From Clostridia bacterium (GTDB lineage Bacteria; Bacillota; Clostridia; Lachnospirales; Lachnospiraceae), in the NCBI GenBank assembly GCA_910574255.1, contig CAJTAK010000009.1:62001-126000 (forward strand): 64,000 nt of DNA, given 5' to 3'. Shown here piece by piece: positions 8,327 to 16,884 of this stretch. The notes below the pieces were generated by a model. The model made no database searches and was not told where the DNA came from. It was given only the letters and a program-made list of their open reading frames with translations. The position numbers and the translations under genes are program-made. Position 1 is the stretch's first letter. Each line of letters begins with the position of its first letter.

Positions 8327-10393
8327 TTATGCCCCGATATTTCCGACTGCCTGTATCTGGATGTTGTTGCTGATCTCGTTAAAGGACAGCACATACACAC
8401 TGGGATAAAACTGCTCTATCAGGCGGTAAAAATGCTGCCGGACCACCTGGCTGGTGAGAACGATTGGGTCCTGGGACAACTCCTGAAACTTCTTGATCTC
8501 ATCCCCAAGCTGCTGGATTATACTCTGCATGGTATCGGGACTCAGGGCCAGATACATTCCCTGCTCTCCCTTGGTCAGACTGGTAATAATACTTTTCTCC
8601 AAATCTGCGCTCAGAGTAATCACCCTCATCACACCGCCCTCGCAGAACTTTCTGGTAATGGTCCGCTTGAGAGCCGTCCGGATGTTCTCGGTAATGGTAT
8701 CCATATCCTTCACTGTCATGGCTGAATCTGCAATGGTTTCCATAATGGTCTCCATATCCTTGATGGGAATGCCCTCCTTCAAAAGGTTCACCAGAATTTT
8801 CTGGAAAACACCATAAGAAACCACATTGGGGAACAGCTCATCCACAAGCTGCGGTGCATTCGCCTTTACATTCTCCACAAGCTGTACCACCTCCTGACGG
8901 CTTAACAGCTCGTAGGCATGCTTCCGCACCGTCTCTGACAGGTGTGTCAGCATAACCGACAGAGGATCAATAACCGTATAGCCATAGATCTCCGCCATCT
9001 CCTTTTTATCAATGCTGATCCATTTGCCGGGAATTCCATAAGCCGGCTCAATAGTATCAATGCCGTCGATTTCCTTGGTAGGATTCACAGGCTCCAGGGC
9101 CAGATAGTAATCCACCAGAATCTCGCCTCTTGCCACCTCTTCGCCCTTAATCTTCACCACATACTGATTGGTGTTCAGGCTTGAGCTGTCACGCAGACGA
9201 ATAGAAGGAATTACAAGTCCCATCTCCTGGGCATACTGCCGGCGGAAAATGACGATTCGATTGATCATCTTTCCACCGCTGGATTCATCCACCAGAGGAA
9301 TGAGGCTGTAGCCAAATTCCATCTCAATGGCTTCCACTCCAATAAGGGAATAGACATTATTGATGTCCTTATAGTACTCTTCCTCGCTGACAGGCTGCCC
9401 CTCACCCGGCAGGAGCTGTTCCTCCTCCGCCTCGGGCATGCCTGTGCCAAGAGCCTCCATCTGACGGCTCAGCTGCCATCCGCCTGCTATAAGGCTGCCG
9501 CCGATAACAAGCATCTGGAGCTTCGGCATTCCGGGAACCATAGCCATAACCAGCATGGCGATGCCGCCTGCCATAATGGAGAAGGGCTGTGCCATAAACT
9601 GCTTGGATACGTCGTCATTCAAGCTTCCCTCAGATACGGAACGGGTTACAATCATACCCGTCGCTGTGGAAATCAGCAATGCCGGAATCTGAGATACCAG
9701 ACCGTCGCCTACTGTAGCGATGGAATAGACGGACATCACCTGCCCAAACTCCATCCCCCCCTGCACCAGACCAATGATAATGCCTCCGATAAAATTTACC
9801 AGGGTCATAATCAGGGACATAATCGAATCGCCCTTTACAATCTTCGTAGCACCATCCATGGCGCCGTAGAAATCAGCTTCCTTCTGAATCTTATTCCGGC
9901 GGATCTTTGCCTCCTGCTCGGTAATCAGGCCGGAGCTTAAATCCGCATCAATAGCCATCTGCTTACCGGGCATGGCATCCAGCGTAAATCTGGCTGCAAC
10001 CTCAGCAACACGCTCAGCACCCTTGGTAATAACGATAAACTGCACCAAAACAATGATTATGTAGATAATAAATCCTACTACTACATTTCCCTGCAGTACA
10101 AAATCACCAAAAGCCTGGATAACCTGCCCCGACTGTCCCTGATTGGTCAGAATGTTTCTGGTAGAGGAAACATTCAGCGCCAGACGAAACAGCGTCGTAA
10201 CCAGCAAAAGGGAGGGGAAAATGGAAAACTCCAGCGCCTCCTTAATATTCATGCTGATCAGCAGAATAATCATGGCCAGGGATATATTCAATATAATCAT
10301 TACGTCCATTAAAAATGGACTTAATGGAATAATCAAAAGCAGTACGATGGCTACAACTGCCAGCGAAACCGCACTATAGAGAAATCTTTTCAT
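8327..10393 (-). CDS. flhA: Flagellar type III export gate protein FlhA
   Basis: The 688-residue inner-membrane protein has about eight hydrophobic helices in the first ~320 residues and a large cytoplasmic domain. The conserved FHIPEP-region helices are recognisable (FRLALNVSSTR, TKGAERVAEVAARFTLDAMPGKQMAIDADL). It forms the nonameric ring that energises and sorts export substrates. Length is standard. Seven bases separate it from flhB, and the two are probably translated together. Confidence 0.97.
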   Translation of the reverse strand: MKRFLYSAVSLAVVAIVLLLIIPLSPFLMDVMIILNISLAMIILLISMNIKEALEFSIFPSLLLVTTLFRLALNVSSTRNILTNQGQSGQVIQAFGDFVLQGNVVVGFIIYIIIVLVQFIVITKGAERVAEVAARFTLDAMPGKQMAIDADLSSGLITEQEAKIRRNKIQKEADFYGAMDGATKIVKGDSIMSLIMTLVNFIGGIIIGLVQGGMEFGQVMSVYSIATVGDGLVSQIPALLISTATGMIVTRSVSEGSLNDDVSKQFMAQPFSIMAGGIAMLVMAMVPGMPKLQMLVIGGSLIAGGWQLSRQMEALGTGMPEAEEEQLLPGEGQPVSEEEYYKDINNVYSLIGVEAIEMEFGYSLIPLVDESSGGKMINRIVIFRRQYAQEMGLVIPSIRLRDSSSLNTNQYVVKIKGEEVARGEILVDYYLALEPVNPTKEIDGIDTIEPAYGIPGKWISIDKKEMAEIYGYTVIDPLSVMLTHLSETVRKHAYELLSRQEVVQLVENVKANAPQLVDELFPNVVSYGVFQKILVNLLKEGIPIKDMETIMETIADSAMTVKDMDTITENIRTALKRTITRKFCEGGVMRVITLSADLEKSIITSLTKGEQGMYLALSPDTMQSIIQQLGDEIKKFQELSQDPIVLTSQVVRQHFYRLIEQFYPSVYVLSFNEISNNIQIQAVGNIGA

Positions 10394-10400
10394 ATCCTAC

Positions 10401-11462
10401 CTACACCAGTTTCCTGTTCTTCAGTTTATATACCTGAACCAGAATCTCTGCTACCACTCCGTAGTATTCTCCCGGTATCTCGGCATTTAATGGCGTGCTC
10501 GCATAGATTCCTCTTGCCAGAGGCTTATTCTCTATGACGGTCACATCATGCTCCTCAGCGACTTTTACAATTCGCAGCGCCAGCTCATCCTGCCCTTTGG
10601 CAATCAGGTGAGGCGCATTATCCCGATTGGGATCGTATTTCAGGGCAACTGCATAATGGGTTGGGTTTCGGATGATTACATCCGCCTCCGGAACAGCCTG
10701 CATCATACGGGAACGGGCCCTCTGACGCTGCATATCCTTGATACGTCCCTTAATCTCCGGATTTCCTTCCAACTGCTTGTATTCCTCTTTTACCTCGTCT
10801 TTAGACATTTTAAGCTTTTTCTCGTAAGACCACCACTGGTAAAAATAGTCAAGGGCCGCAACCGCCGTAAAATACATGCAGACCTGAAAAACCAAATTCA
10901 TGATTTTTTTCAGTACATAGACCGTGGAAACCCCCAGATCCATATACATGGTATTGGTAAGCCGGAACAATTCTCCTTTTAAAATATTAAAGAGAATCAC
11001 TCCAAGCAGAATAATCTTCACAATTCCCTTTAAAAGCTCCACCAGGCTTTTTAAAGAAAACATATTCTTAATGCCGTTCAGCGGATTCAGATTGCTGAAC
11101 TTCGGCTTAAAAGCCTTGGAGGCAAAGAGAAATCTCGTCTGTATGCCTGTAGCAATCACTGCCAGAGCGCAAGCAATCAAAAGAATCGGCAGGGCGCCTT
11201 TAATTATCACCAGCCCGGCCTGAAATCCAAGCTTCGGCACATCCCCCTGTCCAAGCTCTTCCACAGTTCCTGCATAACCGATAAACTGTATCAGACAATC
11301 CCGAAGAGTACGGTAAATCATAGGGAATAAGAGCTGGAGACAGCAAAAGCTTCCAAGTAGCGAAATTACGGTAACAACATCCTTACTTTGGAATACATTA
11401 CCTTCTTTTCGTTGGTCTTTTCGCTTTTTCGGCGTGGCTTTTTCTGTCTTTTCACCTGCCAC
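10401..11462 (-). CDS. flhB: Flagellar export gate protein FlhB with autocleavage site
   Basis: The 353-residue protein begins with the basic N-terminal tail (EKTEKATPKKRKDQRKEG), followed by four membrane helices and a cytoplasmic domain carrying the NPTH autocleavage tetrapeptide (RNPTHYAVALKYDPN, about residue 266-269). Cleavage is part of the switch from rod/hook to filament substrates, set by FliK. A second, stand-alone copy of the post-NPTH half is encoded at 41522-41875. Confidence 0.97.
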   Translation of the reverse strand: MAGEKTEKATPKKRKDQRKEGNVFQSKDVVTVISLLGSFCCLQLLFPMIYRTLRDCLIQFIGYAGTVEELGQGDVPKLGFQAGLVIIKGALPILLIACALAVIATGIQTRFLFASKAFKPKFSNLNPLNGIKNMFSLKSLVELLKGIVKIILLGVILFNILKGELFRLTNTMYMDLGVSTVYVLKKIMNLVFQVCMYFTAVAALDYFYQWWSYEKKLKMSKDEVKEEYKQLEGNPEIKGRIKDMQRQRARSRMMQAVPEADVIIRNPTHYAVALKYDPNRDNAPHLIAKGQDELALRIVKVAEEHDVTVIENKPLARGIYASTPLNAEIPGEYYGVVAEILVQVYKLKNRKLV

Positions 11463-11483
11463 GGATCAATCACTTCCTTTTTA

Positions 11484-12239
11484 TCAAAGCAATGTCAAAA
11501 TCTCCTGCATAGTCATAAGCATCTGGTGCATCAGATTCTCCAGCCAGGACTTCATTGGCGAAATCAGCAGCAACAGTGTCAGAAAACCTACTGCAATCTT
11601 AATCTGAATATTAATTACAAACACATTCACCTGGGGAGCCACCTTCATCATAATCCCCACTGCAACCTCCACCAGAAACTCAATGGCAATGATGGGAAAC
11701 GCAAACCGGACTGCCAGTACCACACAGCCCCGGAACAAATCCAGAACTGCCAGAGCTAACCCCTGGGTAAAAGCAACCTGGCCGTAAGGCACCAGTTCTC
11801 CGGAAGTCAGAAGCGTCCGTATTAAAACCAAATGCCCATCCACTGCGAAAAAAAGCAGTACATAGAAGATCTGAAACAGATTACCCGTCATGGCTATCTG
11901 GGCATTGGTCTGGGGATCATAAACCATCGACATGGACAATCCCATATGAAAGTCAATGATACTGCCTGCATGGGTAATAACGAAAAAAAACAGCTCCATC
12001 ACATACCCAAGCACATACCCTACCAAAAATTCCTTCAGCAGCAGAAAGCCATAGAGAAAGGAAGAGGAAAACTCATAGTTAAGCTCCGGCTCTTCCATAG
12101 TTGAATAAACCAGAAAAGTAAAGACCAGGATCATACCCGCCTTCACATTATTGGGTATATTTCTTCTGCCGAGGATGGGATTCAAAAAGATAAGCCCGGA
12201 CATCCGCATGGCAACCATAGAAAATAAAACAATATCCAT
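11484..12239 (-). CDS. fliR: Flagellar export gate protein FliR
   Basis: The 251-residue integral membrane protein has six hydrophobic segments and the conserved LNPILGRRNIPNNVKAG and FFAVDGHLVLI stretches. With FliP and FliQ it forms the export channel. It is separated from fliQ by 4 bp, in the canonical fliP-fliQ-fliR-flhB order. Length is typical. Confidence 0.96.
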   Translation of the reverse strand: MDIVLFSMVAMRMSGLIFLNPILGRRNIPNNVKAGMILVFTFLVYSTMEEPELNYEFSSSFLYGFLLLKEFLVGYVLGYVMELFFFVITHAGSIIDFHMGLSMSMVYDPQTNAQIAMTGNLFQIFYVLLFFAVDGHLVLIRTLLTSGELVPYGQVAFTQGLALAVLDLFRGCVVLAVRFAFPIIAIEFLVEVAVGIMMKVAPQVNVFVINIQIKIAVGFLTLLLLISPMKSWLENLMHQMLMTMQEILTLL

Positions 12240-12243
12240 CGAC

Positions 12244-12507
12244 TTATCCTACCTGTATCATTCGGAACAGTCTCACTGTAAAATCCTGCAGGGTGGCCAG
12301 CATTGTGCTTCCCGTAAATACCAGTACCAGACCGATCACCAGAAGCTTCGGCACAAAGGTCAGGGTCTGCTCATGAATCTGGGTGGCCGCCTGAATAATC
12401 GCAATCAGGATTCCAATCAGCATACTGAGAAGCAGGGGAGGCCCTGCAAGCTGAATGGCCATAACAAAGAACTCATACATCAAATCAGTAACCTCACCGT
12501 TTGTCAT
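12244..12507 (-). CDS. fliQ: Flagellar export gate protein FliQ
   Basis: The 87-residue protein has two membrane helices joined by a short loop, with the family hallmark IAIIQAATQIHEQTL followed by KLL. It is an export channel subunit. It lies 24 bp after fliP and 4 bp before fliR. Confidence 0.96.
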   Translation of the reverse strand: MTNGEVTDLMYEFFVMAIQLAGPPLLLSMLIGILIAIIQAATQIHEQTLTFVPKLLVIGLVLVFTGSTMLATLQDFTVRLFRMIQVG

Positions 12508-12531
12508 AAAAGCCTGCCTTTCTTAGTTTCC

Positions 12532-13206
12532 TCACTTAAAACCAGTTACTATGGTAGAGAAAAGAAGCTGCCAGCCGTCTACCGTTACAAACAAAAGCAG
12601 TTTGAATGGTAAGGAAATCATAGCCGGCGGAAGCATCATCATACCCATGGACATCAGGGTACTGGAAACAATAATATCTATCAAAAGAAAGGGAATATAC
12701 AGCAGAAAGCCTGCTGTAAACGCCCGCTTTAATTCGGTTGTCATAAAAGAAGGAATCACGATGGTCAAAGGCAGATCCACTGCGTTCTCCACCGCTTCGG
12801 CATTCCCCATATCCATAAATAAATTCAGGGTATCCTCCTCCGTATTCCTCAGCATGAATTCCTTTAAGGGCACCTGAGCCCGTCCCCATGCCTCCGTCTG
12901 GGTAATCTCTTCGTTCACATAGGGCTGATAAGCTGTCTCATTAATCTCGTCGATAACCGGTGTCATAATATATAATGTCAAGAACAGCGCAATGCCTACC
13001 AATACCATATTGGGAGGGCTCTGCTGAATTCCCATGGCATTCCGGAGGAAGGAAAGCATAATAATCGTCCGCATAAAGGACGTAGTCATAATCAAAAGGG
13101 ACGGAAGCAGGGAAATCAATGTCAGCATCAGGAGAAGCTCCAGGGTAGGAACCTGTTCTCCGTTGATGTTTATGAGCGCGTCATTGGCAAATGTCTCATT
13201 TTCCAT
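12532..13206 (-). CDS. fliP: Flagellar export gate protein FliP lacking a signal peptide
   Basis: The 224-residue protein matches the FliP core throughout: SFMRTIIMLSFLRNAMG, QSPPNMVLVGIALFLT, the VPLKEFMLRNT motif, and the C-terminal pair of membrane helices ending FVTVDGWQLL. Most FliP proteins are about 245 residues with a cleaved signal peptide of about 20. Here the first ~25 residues (MENETFANDALININ...) are acidic and hydrophilic, and the protein begins where a mature FliP would. No in-frame upstream start can add a signal sequence, because the frame is used by the fliO stop region only 12 bp away. Confidence 0.95.
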   Translation of the reverse strand: MENETFANDALININGEQVPTLELLLMLTLISLLPSLLIMTTSFMRTIIMLSFLRNAMGIQQSPPNMVLVGIALFLTLYIMTPVIDEINETAYQPYVNEEITQTEAWGRAQVPLKEFMLRNTEEDTLNLFMDMGNAEAVENAVDLPLTIVIPSFMTTELKRAFTAGFLLYIPFLLIDIIVSSTLMSMGMMMLPPAMISLPFKLLLFVTVDGWQLLFSTIVTGFK

Positions 13207-13218
13207 AGCCTTACCTCA

Positions 13219-13572
13219 TTACTCCTCGTCCTCTCTGCCATTCTTTTTCCGCCCAATCCGTAAAAGAAGCTGGGCAAAATCCATAGGCGTATCCTGATCT
13301 CCTCCCCCAAGGGGAAGCAGATCCTCCTCAGAAAGCTCTGCCAGGGTCTCAATCTTATCTGAACTCACACCCAGAAGCAGATACCGCCCGCCTGCCTGAA
13401 CAATCACCAGGGTACGGTTCTGTCCCACAATCAACTGATCAAGCATACGCATATACTGGGAACTGCCGCCTCTTGCCAGTCCCTTCCCCAGATATTTACT
13501 GCAAATATAGCTGAGATAAATAATAATTGCTGCCAAAAGAAAGGTTACAATTCCGGTTAAAACTCCTGGCAT
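13219..13572 (-). CDS. fliO: Flagellar export accessory protein FliO
   Basis: The 117-residue protein has one N-terminal membrane helix (about 5-27) and a basic cytoplasmic domain with the FliO pattern (MRMLDQLIVGQNRTLVIVQAGGRYLLLG). FliO helps FliP assemble. It lies between fliY and fliP as usual, and has an acidic C-terminal tail (GREDEE). Confidence 0.88.
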   Translation of the reverse strand: MPGVLTGIVTFLLAAIIIYLSYICSKYLGKGLARGGSSQYMRMLDQLIVGQNRTLVIVQAGGRYLLLGVSSDKIETLAELSEEDLLPLGGGDQDTPMDFAQLLLRIGRKKNGREDEE

Positions 13573-13592
13573 AAGTATGTTCCATTCCTTCC

Positions 13593-14963
13593 TTATTCAA
13601 GGCTCAAAATATTGGGCTTTAAAATCTCCGTAATACGGATGCCGAAATTATCCTCCACCACTACCACATCACCCTTAGCAATGCAGCGGCCGTTTACGAA
13701 GAGATCAACCTGCTCACCGGCCAGCTTATCCAGCACAATGAGAGAACCCTTGGTGAACTCCAGAATATCCTTCACTCTCTTCTGCGTTCTGCCGATCTCC
13801 ACAGAAATGTCAAGAGGCACGCCCATAATCAGTTCCATATTCTCTTCCTGCTCATCATCCAGAACAGTATCCTGATTGAGATTCGGCTGTACCGACGGCT
13901 GCACGTTGATGGTCTTCGGAGCAGGCGCCTCCTTCTTCTGGGGCTGTTGCTGCATGGTCATCATCTGCTGCATCATCTGCTGCATCATCTGCATCTGCAT
14001 CTGCATCATCTGTGCCATCTCTGAACCGCCTGCAGAGACTGCAGGAGCTGGTGCCGGCTGTACCGGGGCTTGCTGTACCGGAGCAGTCGGAGCTGGCTGC
14101 ACAGGGGCAGGAGCCGGGGCCGGAGCTGGTGCCGGGGCCGGTTCTTCCGCTGCACCGCCGCCGTTTAAGAGACGCTCAATCTCTTCCTGAGAAAGAACAC
14201 CGCCTGACGGCGCCGCTGGTGCCGGGGCCGGTGCTGGCTCTTCCGCTGCACCGCCGCCGTTTAAAAGACGCTCAATCTCTTCCTGAGAAAGAACACCGCC
14301 TGATGAAGACGGCGAAGGTGCCGGGGCAGGAGCCGGTTCAGGCGCCGGGGCCGCAGGCTCTTCATCATATCCCTCAGGTAAAAATCCCTGTACAAGGCTC
14401 TTAGCCAGATTCATGGGCATCACATTAAAGAACTCGCTCTCCAGCTTATCCGCAATCTTCAGTACAAAGGATACCACCACCCATGGGCTGTCATCCGTAA
14501 AGTATTTGTCAACAAATTCCTGTTCATTCTTCAGTTCAAAGGAAACGGGAGTGGAAATATTTACCATCTTCCCGAAGAACTCAGAAAGTGCCGTAGCGGA
14601 TGCGCCCATCATCTGGTTCATGACCTCACAGACTGCGCTGATATTGATCTCATCCAGGACGAACTCTTCATCCGGCACCTCAAAGCCCATCATCATTTCC
14701 ACAATCACCTTTACATCATGGCGCTTCAGAAGCATAACATTGCTTCCCTCCAAGCCGGCCACATAGGTGATTTCCACGCCCACCGCAGGCTCAACCCTGC
14801 CCATCTCAAATTCTTCCTTGGATACCACATTCACCACGGGGGTTGTGATATCCACACGGGTACCCAAAAGATTTGAGATTGCGGTAGCGGATGATCCTAA
14901 GCTGATATTTAGTATTTCACCTATCGCATCGATCTCCAATGCGCTTAAAATCTCCGAACTCAT
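13593..14963 (-). CDS. fliY: Flagellar switch protein FliY with duplicated CheY-docking peptides
   Basis: The 456-residue protein, longer than the ~380 of Bacillus FliY, has three parts. First is a CheC-like domain (1-195) with both phosphatase motifs (E16/N19 in EILNISLGSSATAIS and E113/N116 in EVMNQMMGASATALS). Next is a Pro/Ala-rich linker (about 200-345), then a Met/Gln-rich stretch (316-340), and a FliN C-ring domain (about 375-456). The linker holds two copies of LSQEEIERLLNGGGA (225-239, 257-271), close to the N-terminal CheY-P-binding peptide of FliM. The protein is part of the motor C-ring and dephosphorylates CheY-P. It follows flgC. Confidence 0.93.
   Translation of the reverse strand: MSSEILSALEIDAIGEILNISLGSSATAISNLLGTRVDITTPVVNVVSKEEFEMGRVEPAVGVEITYVAGLEGSNVMLLKRHDVKVIVEMMMGFEVPDEEFVLDEINISAVCEVMNQMMGASATALSEFFGKMVNISTPVSFELKNEQEFVDKYFTDDSPWVVVSFVLKIADKLESEFFNVMPMNLAKSLVQGFLPEGYDEEPAAPAPEPAPAPAPSPSSSGGVLSQEEIERLLNGGGAAEEPAPAPAPAAPSGGVLSQEEIERLLNGGGAAEEPAPAPAPAPAPAPVQPAPTAPVQQAPVQPAPAPAVSAGGSEMAQMMQMQMQMMQQMMQQMMTMQQQPQKKEAPAPKTINVQPSVQPNLNQDTVLDDEQEENMELIMGVPLDISVEIGRTQKRVKDILEFTKGSLIVLDKLAGEQVDLFVNGRCIAKGDVVVVEDNFGIRITEILKPNILSLE
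14143..14303 (-). repeat. Two-copy in-frame repeat, 96-bp period, inside fliY
   Basis: Near-identical blocks at 14143-14207 and 14239-14303 are offset by 96 bp (32 codons), joined by similar GCCGGGGCCGG-rich DNA. They encode the duplicated FliM-type docking peptide and its Pro-Ala spacer. Very few base differences separate the copies, so the duplication is recent or maintained by gene conversion. Confidence 0.9.
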
Positions 14964-15005
14964 AATTTCACTTCGCTCCTTTTGTGAATATTAGCTTTCA
15001 CAGTT

Positions 15006-15452
15006 CTATTTTCCAATCTCCAGCGCTTTCTGGGCCATCAGCTTAATTGCGTTGAAAGCCGTAATATTCGCTTCGTAGGATCGAGTTGCGGACATACCAT
15101 CGATGGTTTCCTTTACCCAATCCACATTTGGCATCTGAACATAGCCGTCTTCATCCGCATCCGGATGTTCCGGATTGTAAACCGGTATCAGATCTCTCTG
15201 ATCCTCAACAATCTCAGCTACGCGTACACCGCCCTGGTTTGTCCTCTGAAGTCTGGATGCCCTTGCAAGATGCGAACGAAATGTGGTATTATCCCCAATC
15301 TCCTCCAGCACTACCATTTTTCTTCGATAGGGGTTCCCTGACTCTGTCCTTGTAGTCTCAATATTTGCGATATTCTCGGAAGCAACATCAAGACGCTTCC
15401 GCTGTGCCGTAAGACCGGAGGCACAGATATTGAATGCACTTAGAAAAGACAT
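15006..15452 (-). CDS. flgC: Flagellar proximal rod protein FlgC, displaced
   Basis: The 148-residue protein has the FlgC features: SAFNICASGLTAQRKRLDVASENIANIETT at the N-terminus, and YVQMPNVDWVKE with the ATRSYEANITAFNAIK helix at the C-terminus. It is an exported rod subunit. In most bacteria flgC lies between flgB and fliE. Here flgB and fliE are neighbours at 28 kb, and flgC lies 13 kb further down the operon between cheY and fliY. No other flgC is present in the window. Confidence 0.94.
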   Translation of the reverse strand: MSFLSAFNICASGLTAQRKRLDVASENIANIETTRTESGNPYRRKMVVLEEIGDNTTFRSHLARASRLQRTNQGGVRVAEIVEDQRDLIPVYNPEHPDADEDGYVQMPNVDWVKETIDGMSATRSYEANITAFNAIKLMAQKALEIGK

Positions 15453-15461
15453 AGCTTCCTC

Positions 15462-15821
15462 CTAAGAAAGAATTTTTTCAGCAGTTGCCAGAATACGGTC
15501 CGGCTTAAAGGGTTTTACGATAAAGTCCTTTGCTCCTGATTTAATAGCCTCAATTACCATGGCCTCCTGTCCCATAGCGGAACACATTACAATATTTGCG
15601 TTGGGATGAGATGCCTTAATCTCCTTCAATGCCTCCAAACCATCCTTATTAGGCATGGTGATATCCATGAATACCAGATCCGGATTCTCCGCATTGAACT
15701 TCTCCACTGCCTCAGCGCCGTCCTGAGCCTCAATTAAGTCCGTATAGCCAGCCTTGGTCAGGGCATCCTTCACCATCATCCGCATAAATGCCGCATCGTC
15801 AACTAACATAATCTTTGCCAT
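15462..15821 (-). CDS. cheY: Chemotaxis response regulator CheY
   Basis: The 119-residue single receiver domain has D8/D9, phospho-acceptor D53 (FMDITMPNKDG), S81 and K103 (VKPF). CheY-P from CheA binds the FliM/FliY peptides at the motor. It lies 9 bp before flgC and after fliM in the operon, the usual Gram-positive position next to switch genes. Confidence 0.95.
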   Translation of the reverse strand: MAKIMLVDDAAFMRMMVKDALTKAGYTDLIEAQDGAEAVEKFNAENPDLVFMDITMPNKDGLEALKEIKASHPNANIVMCSAMGQEAMVIEAIKSGAKDFIVKPFKPDRILATAEKILS

Positions 15822-15868
15822 CTCTCATACCTCTTTCTTTTTCATAATCTTGTTCTGTGAGGAGCAGT

Positions 15869-16867
15869 TTAGTCTTCCTCCACACGATCCTGAATCTTAA
15901 TCGCCATATTTTTATTATGAACACCCAGCTGGCCCACAAACCACGGCTGGCCTGCTATATGGAGTGTAACATCGGAATCCTTGGGCTTATTCAGATTAAT
16001 GACATCGCCCACCTGGAAATTATATACATCATCCAGGCTCAATCTTGCAACGCCAAGCTGGGCCATTACATCCAGCTCGGAATTTCGGATACTGTCCAGA
16101 ATATCCTCCCTGTCATTTTGACGAAGGTTTGCACCGTCCACATCCGCCAGATGCTTGGTCTTGTCAATGACCTCAAAGATATCTGACATGAGGGTTCCCG
16201 GAATACAGATATTCAAGACTCCGCTTAGGCCCTGCATCTTAATCTCCAGCATAATAATCACCACAGCCTCATCTACGCTGACACCCTGATACATGCTGGG
16301 ATTCTCTTCCAGACGGTCAAACTCAACCTCCAGTCCCACATTGCTGTTCCATACATCCTTATTAATATTCAGGAAATAGCGGATAACCCTCTGGTACAGC
16401 GCATATTCAATGTCCGTGTAAACATAAGACATCGGAACACTGTCTGTCCCCATTCCGCCTATCATCCGGTCAATCATGGAAATCATGATACCCGGTGTAA
16501 TATGCACCAGCATAGGAACCTTCTGAGCCTCTCCCTGAAGCTTTACTCTGGCAATGGTCAGCACATCGGTATCACTTAAGGCATTGCCAAACTCATAATA
16601 CCTCTGTTCCTCAACGCCTATAACCTCCACCTCGCTGGCTACTTTAAAGAGACCATTGATCTGAGAGGATGCGATCCTGGCATAGTTGTCATAGATCGTC
16701 CGAAGCATCTTAAGCCTATCCTTCGTATACTTCTTAGGGCTGTAGAAATCATACTTTTTGTATTTAATTTCCGGCTTTTCTTCCTTTTTTTCCTCTTCAG
16801 CACCGCCTCCATTCTGCATGGAATTCAGCAGCGCATCAATCTGGCTTTGTGATAATACCTCTGCCAT
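15869..16867 (-). CDS. fliM: Flagellar motor switch protein FliM
   Basis: The 332-residue protein starts with the CheY-P-binding peptide (LSQSQIDALLN, residues 5-15). A middle CheC-like domain lacks the phosphatase residues (GGMGTDSVP, FSRYRY-type region), and a FliN-like C-terminal domain ends at about 325. It belongs to the C-ring with FliG and FliY. The start is supported by GGCGGGAAAG upstream. Confidence 0.96.
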   Translation of the reverse strand: MAEVLSQSQIDALLNSMQNGGGAEEEKKEEKPEIKYKKYDFYSPKKYTKDRLKMLRTIYDNYARIASSQINGLFKVASEVEVIGVEEQRYYEFGNALSDTDVLTIARVKLQGEAQKVPMLVHITPGIMISMIDRMIGGMGTDSVPMSYVYTDIEYALYQRVIRYFLNINKDVWNSNVGLEVEFDRLEENPSMYQGVSVDEAVVIIMLEIKMQGLSGVLNICIPGTLMSDIFEVIDKTKHLADVDGANLRQNDREDILDSIRNSELDVMAQLGVARLSLDDVYNFQVGDVINLNKPKDSDVTLHIAGQPWFVGQLGVHNKNMAIKIQDRVEED

Positions 16868-16884
16868 TTCTTTCCCGCCTTTAC

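Noticed and set aside
15006..15452. FlgC as a second copy from duplication
   Set aside because: Only one flgC is found in the window and nothing in the flgB-fliE gap resembles a remnant, so displacement fits better than duplication.
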